55,068 bases of DNA from Bacteroidales bacterium (GTDB lineage Bacteria; Bacteroidota; Bacteroidia; Bacteroidales; UBA932), in assembly GCA_016288775.1 (NCBI GenBank), contig JAEELG010000081.1:1-55068 (forward strand), in the 5' to 3' direction. The notes beneath the pieces were generated by a model that was given only the letters and a program-made list of their open reading frames with translations, was not told the origin of the DNA and searched no databases. Of the stretch, positions 48,435 to 55,068 are shown one piece after another (within the stretch, counting starts at the first letter, position 1; every line of letters begins with the position of its first letter). The translations under genes and the position numbers were made by a program.

Positions 48435-48583
48435 GTTTTCCCCGCTCCGGCACAGCGTCGCTGTCGCGCCGCAGAGCCTTCCGCTCCCCCCGCAGAGAGG
48501 CCGCACGCCAGGGCGTGCGCCCACTCTGCCTAAGCCACCGCACTCATTTCATTTTTTTGCAATTCTCGCATTTTTATTAAATG
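48435..48583. repeat. GC-rich intergenic element with nested inverted repeats
   Basis: About 100 GC-rich bases in an otherwise AT-rich island. It includes the palindrome ACAGCGTCGCTGT (48452-48464) and a nested stem, CGCACGCC/GGCGTGCG (48502-48509 with 48512-48519) inside GCAGAG/CTCTGC (48492-48497 with 48524-48529). No ORF on either strand is convincing. Positions 48548-48583 are AT-rich. Confidence 0.55.
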
Positions 48584-48814
48584 TCAGACATACTGGTTCA
48601 CCCTCCTATTCTCCTCAATCTTCCCAAGCAGCACCTTAAACTTCTCCACTCTCTCCCCCTTCATCTCCCCCTTATTCATCAGCTTCCTATTATGCTTAAT
48701 CCAATTAAGAATATCGTGCTCTTCTAAACGATGACGCGACGGATTTCTATGGTTCAACTCCATGAACTCCATCGCTTCCTCGTACTGCTTCATCCACCGT
48801 TCATCTTGGGTCAT
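48584..48814 (-). CDS. Small helicase-associated (HA) domain protein
   Basis: A 76-aa protein: MTQDERWMKQYEEAMEFMEL, then NHRNPSRHRLEEHDILNWIK, KHNRKLMNKGEM. This is a single HA-type helical unit (W, F, H/NPS, W pattern) of a kind found as small stand-alone proteins in Bacteroidales. HA domains accompany helicases and may bind nucleic acid. I chose the Met at 48814 rather than one 11 codons earlier, because the family starts MTQDERW. It closes the HerA array, 36 nt after the membrane protein gene. Confidence 0.75.
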   Translation of the reverse strand: MTQDERWMKQYEEAMEFMELNHRNPSRHRLEEHDILNWIKHNRKLMNKGEMKGERVEKFKVLLGKIEENRRVNQYV

Positions 48815-48850
48815 TATCGTAAATAATATCAAATGATTAAAGAGCATAAA

Positions 48851-49597
48851 CTAAGATACAATCAGATGAGTAATCACTCCTGAAATGATCCCTAATACAA
48901 TTGTACCTAATACTGTTATTAGAATTAGATTTCTAACCTTACCTAGCCTGTTTAAGTATTTCACTTGCTCTCCTATTGCAAAACCTCCTTCTGGATATAA
49001 TTTCCCGACGACCCATCTTACTATAAACACTGACACTACGGCACAAATAGCAGAAATTCCATTAAGGAACAACATATTATATGTCTTATCTGCAAGTTGA
49101 GTTTTATCTGTCAGAGTAAAATAGGAAAATGCTGCTATTGCATACAATAAAATCCAAATAACAATATAAACAGGCGTTTTATGAATCCACCATAAAGGTT
49201 CTTGGGCATTCTTAACAAACTCATCAATCCTTTGGCTATAGAACACTATATCCTTCTCCTCCATATTGTTTAGGGTTAGGATACATGATTTATCAAATTT
49301 AGACAAATCGAATAAAGAGACAGAGAAGTCTTTATAGAACGAACGCTCTCGATGTTCTTTATTCCCGGAAATAACAATTTTGATAATACGCCTAGATTCA
49401 GGGTTGCTATAAGATAGGACCTCTTCTTTGTCACTCAAACTGTAGTTGGCACCATCCAATGTATATATTTTATATTCAACATCTACAAAACTGTCCTCTA
49501 TGAAAGAGGCGATATAATTAAAATGCTCCTCGTTGATAATCAATGAACGATCATAAGATTTTGTTAATTCTCCAATCATAATTCTAGTATTTATCAT
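48851..49597 (-). CDS. Membrane protein with N-terminal soluble domain and three TM segments
   Basis: A 248-aa protein of unknown family. Residues about 1-140 are soluble and rich in Asp, Ser and Lys, with the segment RRIIKIVISGNKEHRERSFY. Three TM segments follow at about 150-170, 182-205 and 222-245. The start at 49597 (MINTRIMIGELTKSYDRS) overlaps the upstream gene by 14 nt; the Met at 49579 gives 242 aa and no overlap. A topology with a cytoplasmic sensor and membrane pore is a guess. Co-directional with the HerA array. Confidence 0.6.
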   Translation of the reverse strand: MINTRIMIGELTKSYDRSLIINEEHFNYIASFIEDSFVDVEYKIYTLDGANYSLSDKEEVLSYSNPESRRIIKIVISGNKEHRERSFYKDFSVSLFDLSKFDKSCILTLNNMEEKDIVFYSQRIDEFVKNAQEPLWWIHKTPVYIVIWILLYAIAAFSYFTLTDKTQLADKTYNMLFLNGISAICAVVSVFIVRWVVGKLYPEGGFAIGEQVKYLNRLGKVRNLILITVLGTIVLGIISGVITHLIVS

Positions 49598-50885
49598 GCA
49601 CAAACAACCCTGATATCCGCGCCAGCAACACCTCTGCCTCAACCTCAGTCTCTTTCGCCTTCACCCTCATATTGGTATAGGCAATATACACGAGGAAGGC
49701 CTTGAGAATAGCCATATCAAAACTCTCTGAAATCAAATACTCGCCATTTTGAATAAGCATGTACCCAGAAACAGCCAGAAGTACGAAGTACAGCAAATAC
49801 AAGATAAAAACCATATTACTGGGATGTGCCAGATAAAAGGCCAGTTGCTCCCTGTGCGATTCATAATCATGATTCCCCCAGTTCTTCAATGGAGAATGCC
49901 TGATAATCCATTTTGTCACAGGATAAACGGAACTAAGCACTGAGCCAACGACTATCACAATAAAAGCGATGGTCTCAGGTTTAAAAGCAAGCCATCCTAT
50001 TTTTGCTAGACCTGTCAGGATAATAGCCGGCACCCCAAAGGCAAATAAAACAATAAACAAGTAGGTCCCAGCTATCGTTATAAAAGGATGAGCCAAAGCC
50101 ACCAGCAGATAAACGAAAGCAATCGGCAACGACACTGTGTTCTTACATGCCCTCGTAACCCTTCCTGGCAACAGCCTGGCAATCCATCCCACCATCTCGT
50201 AAACAACGATATACCCTGCAATTACCAGCAATAGCCACCACCCCAATCTCATAATCAGCCATAATACACCGCAGAATGCGCCCCCGCCAACGAGAATGAT
50301 AGCAAAGATGTACACCCAAAGCTTGGCTTTAACTGGTAATTCTAACTTCTCCATGAATCTATGCCATCGCCTTGGATGAATTGTTCGTATATGCTCTTGA
50401 TTCCCGGAAACGACATGGGTTATATTGCATTCATAGTACCCTTCCGTCTTTTTATTAGGTTTATGATACTCTATAGGATACTCCCATACTTCGCCGTTCT
50501 TTAGCAAAACTAGAAAACACCTGCCTGTGATGATGGCATACGTCCCTTTAGTATCATAATGCACAAAACTCTTCACCACTTCAGTACCAGCAGCCATTGC
50601 CTCCGCCGCCACCATATCATCCATCAGTTTATGAACAGTCTTCTCTATGACCGCTTCATTCGCCTTTAAAGGAATTGTTGTCCACCACAAGAAGAGAAAG
50701 AAGAACAGAATGACGTTCGGAGCAAGCGAGTAATAGCTCCCATGAATGAAGTACTCCACCCCAGTGCCAACAGCGAGCAATATGGCCGCCAGAACTATTA
50801 TCCATGGCTTTTCAAACACCTGCCGTTCTGCAAAACGGAAGCATTTATTGCCGTTACTTGTCTGCCAACGTTCGTCCTGGGTCAT
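49584..50885 (-). CDS. Polytopic membrane protein beginning with the HA-protein heptapeptide
   Basis: A 433-aa protein of unknown family. The N-terminus is MTQDERWQTSNGNKCFRFAE, sharing its first seven residues with the HA protein at 48814. Two TM segments (residues about 28-48 and 54-72) precede a soluble region (about 75-185; YAIITGRCFLVLLKNGEVWE and ITHVVSGNQEHIRTIHP), and about seven more TM segments follow to residue 415. The C-terminus is short and acidic-basic. No transporter or channel signature is recognised. It is separated from the next upstream gene by 34 nt. Confidence 0.65.
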   Translation of the reverse strand: MTQDERWQTSNGNKCFRFAERQVFEKPWIIVLAAILLAVGTGVEYFIHGSYYSLAPNVILFFFLFLWWTTIPLKANEAVIEKTVHKLMDDMVAAEAMAAGTEVVKSFVHYDTKGTYAIITGRCFLVLLKNGEVWEYPIEYHKPNKKTEGYYECNITHVVSGNQEHIRTIHPRRWHRFMEKLELPVKAKLWVYIFAIILVGGGAFCGVLWLIMRLGWWLLLVIAGYIVVYEMVGWIARLLPGRVTRACKNTVSLPIAFVYLLVALAHPFITIAGTYLFIVLFAFGVPAIILTGLAKIGWLAFKPETIAFIVIVVGSVLSSVYPVTKWIIRHSPLKNWGNHDYESHREQLAFYLAHPSNMVFILYLLYFVLLAVSGYMLIQNGEYLISESFDMAILKAFLVYIAYTNMRVKAKETEVEAEVLLARISGLFVHDKY

Positions 50886-50919
50886 TTCAAAGAATCATTA
50901 AGCATCAATCCCCGCTTCC

Positions 50920-52155
50920 TTATTCCGTTTGCTGCAATTCGCGTAGTTCTTCTTGTTTCTCTTTCAACTGCTTTTTAAGTGCAGCGTTTACTGCCGTTAG
51001 TACCTCCTTTTCAGCCTCATGCACCAATCGAGAGACCTCCCCTACGGACTCCGAGACTACTTTTACCTTGTCATGGCATTGCTGATTGGTATCAAACACA
51101 TATTGAATCTCACTAATATCCTTAAACGAGGAGGACACTTTCACAATTTCATTCATTCTCTCCAACAGCGCCCTTGAAAGCATCAGGGTTGTCTGCTGGT
51201 GGTTTAATATATCATCTATCCGTCCCTGGTACTCTTGCAGTTTAGTCAATTCACGATTACCTGTAAGGACATAATTCTTAATCTCACCAAGCTCTTTTTC
51301 TTCTTCAACACACTTCTTGGTTTGCTTTTCAACTGACTGTAGCTCTTTGTGGCAGGCATCTAAAACGCCATATCCCATTCTGTTCTTTGAAATCTCGTGG
51401 AAAGTATCTTCCTTGGTCGCTCCAGCGTACAAATACTTATCAATGATTTCATCAAATCTCCTTACAACCTTATTCCCGAAATTAAGTTTGAACAAAACAT
51501 ATAATAGAATCAAGATAGCTGCTACACAAGCAGCAAACTCGAAATCCGGTGATAGGATTTGACTCCCTGCCAATTTAAACGACTGTGTCCCAATGATGCT
51601 ATAGACACCGCCCATAATTGATTCAAAAGCCACATTCACCCAAACCCAAGGCAAAATCATCTCACTAAAGAAAGATGGCACCACCTTTTCTTTTTGGCAT
51701 AGGGCCAGAATGAGGACTATCGTGTATGCAATTATTACAGTAACCCATAGCCAGAAAACGAGGTTGCACCCATTTAATATGGCTATCATTATTGTGGACG
51801 TTATCGCACAAATATAGACAAAGACTATCTTCACTATGGGCATCACCTCCTTCATCATTCTCACCTTTGAGAAATCCACGGCTCGTTGCCGCTTAAAGAG
51901 GTTTACCCAAGAATGGTAGGTCAAGAAGAACGCAATGATAAATCCTGTGTTGTACAAGACCTTCACCACCTCTAACGAAGGGCTCTTACTCAACACAGCA
52001 TACCCTGTACATATGGCTGTAATAATTGCACCAGCTAATGCCCAATTGTTCCACCCGTGGAATTCGCTGAGACTATTCTCTCTATCCCTCTCAGAATACA
52101 GGAATGACAGGAACTCCGTATCTGACATATTTGTGATATGCTGTGTATCCTTCAT
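50920..52155 (-). CDS. Membrane protein with C-terminal coiled coil
   Basis: A 411-aa protein. Residues about 35-230 contain five to six TM segments (WNNWALAGAIITAICTGYAV, TGFIIAFFLTYHSWV, VKIVFVYICAITSTIMIAIL, LWVTVIIAYTIVLILALC and CVAAILILLYVLFKLNF). Residues about 240-411 are a long cytoplasmic coiled coil, ending VNAALKKQLKEKQEELRELQ. Heptad-like Leu/Lys/Glu spacing is clear. No family is recognised. The layout recalls membrane-tethered sensors or effectors that oligomerise. It lies 31 nt after the nuclease gene. Confidence 0.65.
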   Translation of the reverse strand: MKDTQHITNMSDTEFLSFLYSERDRENSLSEFHGWNNWALAGAIITAICTGYAVLSKSPSLEVVKVLYNTGFIIAFFLTYHSWVNLFKRQRAVDFSKVRMMKEVMPIVKIVFVYICAITSTIMIAILNGCNLVFWLWVTVIIAYTIVLILALCQKEKVVPSFFSEMILPWVWVNVAFESIMGGVYSIIGTQSFKLAGSQILSPDFEFAACVAAILILLYVLFKLNFGNKVVRRFDEIIDKYLYAGATKEDTFHEISKNRMGYGVLDACHKELQSVEKQTKKCVEEEKELGEIKNYVLTGNRELTKLQEYQGRIDDILNHQQTTLMLSRALLERMNEIVKVSSSFKDISEIQYVFDTNQQCHDKVKVVSESVGEVSRLVHEAEKEVLTAVNAALKKQLKEKQEELRELQQTE

Positions 52156-52186
52156 TTCTCTTAATTAATCCAAACCTCATCCTGCC

Positions 52187-53221
52187 TCATTCCCCCTCCT
52201 CCGCTTCAATCTCCTTGGCTATCATCTTATATCTTCCCCTTATCTCTTCTCTCTGATAGAACTCCAACAAATCCATCTTGCTCAAATACCCATCCTCCAG
52301 ATACTTTGCCAGATACTTCTGGTCAAACTCTATCGAGAGCAGGCTCTTCTCTATGTTCTTCAGTATCTGCTGGTTATTCTTGATATTCATCTTCACCAGC
52401 GTCCCAATGCTCTGCACATCACGGATATCTTTCAGTAGCCGCTGGATGAGCATATTCACAAACTCCACTTCCACATTCTTCCCGTCCTTCCGCAATGCCA
52501 ACCCTCGGGCAAGGTTATACGCTACTGCCAGATTCTGGTAATCAGATGCTTCATAGTCGATAATACAGATAAAACCAATACCATCCACATACGACACACC
52601 ATCTACGGCACGCTGAATAGAAGCGTCCGCCAGCGTCTTGTCAAACACAATGATGCTCGCATTGGTATCCCTGTTCACAGTCGCTTCCAGCAACTGGCTC
52701 CATGCCGTGTCATACTTGTTCGATGCGATATCCGGCGAATCCACATCGCCCATCTTGATGCTCTTGTCAAACTTGCACTCAATGGCCACTTTCCGTCCGC
52801 TGCTCTCACCGCCGACGTATGCCATAATGTCGCCCGTCTTGTTATTCTTTAACAATCCTTTCGACGTTCCTGTCAGCGACACCACATCTCCCAGATGATT
52901 CCGCTCGATATACTCCTCCAGGAAATCAAGAATATCATTCTCAGCCGCCACACCCTTGATAGCCGTTTTATGGAACACCTCCTGCTTCATGTCAAACAGC
53001 AGTTTCAGGTTCTCCAACTGCACTCCCAGGTCATCTGTGGTCTTCGACAAGAAAGCTGAGAACCTGTCTTCCATCGTAGCCAGCACGCCTATCCGGATTG
53101 CGCGAAGCAGAGCCGCCTCGCGTTCTGTCTCCGGCAAGGAGTCAAAATATCTGTAAACTAGCTCGTCCGAGATTTCAAAACTATCAACCTGAACGCGCTG
53201 TAACTTATGGTCTATTCGCAT
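52187..53221 (-). CDS. PD-(D/E)xK nuclease-like protein, HerA partner
   Basis: A 344-aa protein. The core GDIMAYVGGESSGRKVAIEC followed by K gives Asp131, Glu148 and Lys150 in the D-x(n)-ExK pattern of restriction-like nucleases, preceded by Glu94 (VAAENDILDFLEEYIE). The N-terminal 90 residues and the last 100 are helical, with a possible coiled region near 270-300. It is not a typical NurA by eye. It is preceded by the KTSC gene (3-nt gap) and, beyond it, a HerA ATPase, so HerA probably powers or controls this nuclease. Confidence 0.7.
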   Translation of the reverse strand: MRIDHKLQRVQVDSFEISDELVYRYFDSLPETEREAALLRAIRIGVLATMEDRFSAFLSKTTDDLGVQLENLKLLFDMKQEVFHKTAIKGVAAENDILDFLEEYIERNHLGDVVSLTGTSKGLLKNNKTGDIMAYVGGESSGRKVAIECKFDKSIKMGDVDSPDIASNKYDTAWSQLLEATVNRDTNASIIVFDKTLADASIQRAVDGVSYVDGIGFICIIDYEASDYQNLAVAYNLARGLALRKDGKNVEVEFVNMLIQRLLKDIRDVQSIGTLVKMNIKNNQQILKNIEKSLLSIEFDQKYLAKYLEDGYLSKMDLLEFYQREEIRGRYKMIAKEIEAEEGE

Positions 53222-53224
53222 ACT

Positions 53225-53437
53225 CTATACCTGGGAATAGCGATAGCCGCCTTTCTTTATATATGCATCAAGATACCTTCCGTGAGAATCTGCTGACATC
53301 AGCCCGTCATACAAACTTTGGGGCACATCATAATACTGATATACTGCACCCGTTTTAAACTCCACTTCCAATGTCATGCTGGAAGGGTCGTAACCGATTG
53401 ATAAAATGTGTGATGATGATACAAATTGTCTTTCCAT
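53225..53437 (-). CDS. KTSC domain protein
   Basis: A 70-aa protein matching the whole KTSC domain (PF13619): SSSHILSIGYDPSSMTLEVE, FKTGAVYQYYDVPQSLYDG and a final SADSHGRYLDAYIKK. KTSC domains are small beta-rich units of unknown role found alone or with nucleic-acid enzymes. Sitting 12 nt after the HerA gene and 3 nt before the nuclease, it is probably the small subunit or adaptor of that complex. Confidence 0.8.
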   Translation of the reverse strand: MERQFVSSSHILSIGYDPSSMTLEVEFKTGAVYQYYDVPQSLYDGLMSADSHGRYLDAYIKKGGYRYSQV

Positions 53438-53449
53438 AACCTTTGTCTT

Positions 53450-55068
53450 TTATAAATTGATTTGTTGTAATCGCCATGCTCTGACAATGTCCGGGTAGTC
53501 TTTTTCTTCTATGTTCAAGACATTATTCCATCCGCCCTTGTCATCCTTATCCGAGGATACTTCAGGATCATTGCTGTCTGGTCTTCTTGCCTTGTCAGGG
53601 AATGTAATATTTGCTCGCATGGGCATTCTTACTGCTTCTCCTACAATAATAGACTCTCCTGTTTTCAATATCGGGAGCATATTAATCAGATTCGATAAAT
53701 TATCCGAGACCGTATTCGCAATTATTCCTCTGTCATTTGAATTGGTAAGTCTTAATGCTATCGTTGTACCACATTGTGACAAAATTGTTGTGTCTATTTC
53801 CGATGGGCGCTGACTCACAATCATTGCGCTGATTCCATACTTCCTACCCTCTTTCACTATCCGTCTCACAATACTTGACGCACGGCTATTATTTCCACTC
53901 CCCAAATAATTATGGGCTTCCTCCATAATAATGAGTAACGGACGATTTCTTCCTCCCTGAGACAGGTTACGTCCCCAGAACAATGAGTCATACATCACAC
54001 GAAGTAGAATGCCAATAATATCATGCAGAATACTTCCTGGTACACCCGACACGTCAAAAACGGAAAGAGGCTTCTCGCCCATCCATAATTTCAGTAGGGC
54101 ATGAATGTCGTTGTCTATCTTTCCATCCTTGTCTGGTACATATCCTTCTGGCTTATATGCAAAATCAAATCTTGAGTCCGTCAACTTGGCTTGTAGTGAT
54201 ATCAATTGCCGCTTCACCGACATTGGGGTTGCAGAAAGATAGACCCTGCTCTGCTGTTGCTCCTGATATCTTGGTAAAACAAAAGGTTCTATGCTGCCCG
54301 TACATTTCGAGCCATCTGCGTCTTGAGCAAAAGCCTCCGTTGTTTTTGTCTCATCAAAATCTTCATAGATGGCACAGAACTTTTGACCTGTTCCAGTACA
54401 AATATGAGTAGAAAACATAAGCCGATACAAATGAAGGAACAATCGTTTCAGACTGAATGGTATTGGTGTATCCACAGTAATTGCATCCTTGCTCAGATAT
54501 GAGAACAGACCAGGATTCTTCTCAACTGTTAGTTTTTTCAGAGCCAACACCATTTCAGACAGCGGGAATCGGTCATTGTCAGAAACATCGCCAAATGCAA
54601 AACTCACAAATTCATCAAAACTCATTGCCCAATAGGGAACTACAAGTTTATGCTCAGTGGCATCCTCAGGGGTTATCCTGAATATATTTGCCCTGTCCTT
54701 AAACGTCTTGCCATATTCGCCATGTATATCCATCAGAATAATACGGGAAGATGGAAATTTTTGTTGGTCTATCAGCGTATTCACCAATCCGGCAACTGTT
54801 GTAGATTTGCCGGTGCCCGTAGAGCCAACTATAGAGCAATGCCTGCTTACCAACTTATTCACATCCACCAGCGCAGGTATATTCTCTGCTCCTGAGATGG
54901 TTCCTACAGAGACGAATTCTGAACCTTGCTGTCTTCCATATATGTTAACCAAATCCTCTTCCGTCACAATATGAACTTCCTGCACAATCGTCGGGTACCG
55001 CGATATCACAGGTACAAAAGGTTGCCCCAATGCTCTCGCACCTGCCGACGGAACAGTCACCCACCGGA
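53450..55068 (-). CDS. herA: HerA-type hexameric translocase ATPase, 5' end cut by window edge
   Basis: At least 539 codons lie in the window. The frame stays open to the right edge, and the first possible start inside (a GTG at 55060) would leave the barrel incomplete, so the gene probably begins beyond 55068. Motifs: Walker A HCSIVGSTGTGKSTTVAGLV, ILMDIHGEYGKTF, Walker B PLLIIMEEAHNYLGSG, the sensor/arginine region KEGRKYGISAMIVSQRPSEI and SQCGTTIALRLTN. HerA translocases thread DNA and usually act with a nuclease (NurA, Sir2, DUF4297) in repair or phage defence. The KTSC and PD-(D/E)xK genes directly follow. Confidence 0.88.
   Translation of the reverse strand, partial: RWVTVPSAGARALGQPFVPVISRYPTIVQEVHIVTEEDLVNIYGRQQGSEFVSVGTISGAENIPALVDVNKLVSRHCSIVGSTGTGKSTTVAGLVNTLIDQQKFPSSRIILMDIHGEYGKTFKDRANIFRITPEDATEHKLVVPYWAMSFDEFVSFAFGDVSDNDRFPLSEMVLALKKLTVEKNPGLFSYLSKDAITVDTPIPFSLKRLFLHLYRLMFSTHICTGTGQKFCAIYEDFDETKTTEAFAQDADGSKCTGSIEPFVLPRYQEQQQSRVYLSATPMSVKRQLISLQAKLTDSRFDFAYKPEGYVPDKDGKIDNDIHALLKLWMGEKPLSVFDVSGVPGSILHDIIGILLRVMYDSLFWGRNLSQGGRNRPLLIIMEEAHNYLGSGNNSRASSIVRRIVKEGRKYGISAMIVSQRPSEIDTTILSQCGTTIALRLTNSNDRGIIANTVSDNLSNLINMLPILKTGESIIVGEAVRMPMRANITFPDKARRPDSNDPEVSSDKDDKGGWNNVLNIEEKDYPDIVRAWRLQQINL

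Noticed and set aside
48584-48814. RloB-type partner for the ATPase at 47079-48434
   Set aside because: The gene is on the opposite strand and encodes a helicase-associated-type helical domain, not a TOPRIM fold.
52187-53221. NurA nuclease as the HerA partner
   Set aside because: The protein has a PD-(D/E)xK-type D/ExK core rather than the RNase H-like NurA motifs I would expect; called PD-(D/E)xK-like instead.
40160-55068. Integrated prophage or transposon as the source of the island
   Set aside because: No integrase, transposase, phage structural gene or flanking attachment repeat was seen. The island may be mobile, but the window does not show how.

Overview
The window reads as a chromosomal segment of a GC-rich, anaerobic, gut- or rumen-type member of the Bacteroidales, probably uncultured. 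The evidence is the repeated Bacteroidota -7 promoter motif TAnnTTTG, the near absence of Shine-Dalgarno sequences, and the gene families present: DUF4293, a secreted S9 peptidase, an anaerobic sulfatase maturase, an SLBB/Wzz export pair, VTC/DUF4956/DUF4353, rubredoxin, and small helicase-associated-domain proteins. All names come from reading translated sequence by eye; no database search was run.

Region 1 (1-20800) is core genome: the gyrA start and a divergent stand-alone Clp N-domain protein, a LytTR regulator/DUF4293/uridine phosphorylase operon, fabF, GNAT-prfA, a lemA/DUF2207/S9 peptidase/tcdA operon, recG, tRNA-Ser(GGA), an anaerobic sulfatase maturase, and a probable operon of a Tat-exported FAD oxidoreductase, galM, cstA and a glycosyltransferase.

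Region 2 (20800-27200) is aromatic amino acid metabolism. A trpB gene is preceded by what looks like a complete attenuator: promoter, 24-codon leader peptide with tandem Trp codons, antiterminator and terminator. It faces a compact operon of rubredoxin, a chorismate mutase-AroB fusion, aroC, an AroE-AroK fusion and aroG.

Region 3 (27200-40150) holds a tightly coupled five-gene cell-surface/polyphosphate cluster (DUF4353 lipoprotein, small secreted protein, VTC polymerase, DUF4956, DUF2490), a metallophosphatase/beta-propeller fusion, Wzz plus an SLBB export protein, an alanine-type symporter, a CDF metal transporter and a uracil-DNA-glycosylase-like protein.

Region 4 (about 40150 to the right edge) is visibly AT-richer and looks like a defence island. 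It contains an AAA ATPase/TOPRIM pair followed by an OLD-like nuclease, a metallo-beta-lactamase plus 4-TM protein module with small companions, an unpartnered AbiLi/RloA-like ATPase, and a seven-gene co-directional array running off the window: HerA ATPase, KTSC protein, PD-(D/E)xK nuclease, three polytopic membrane proteins of unknown function, and a small helicase-associated-domain protein. No integrase, transposase or CRISPR array was seen. The HerA/nuclease/membrane array and the MBL/4-TM module are the best candidates for undescribed systems. The trp attenuator is the best-supported unexpected regulatory element. A recurring theme is promoters whose -7 box ends only 4-7 nt before the start codon, which implies leaderless mRNAs.
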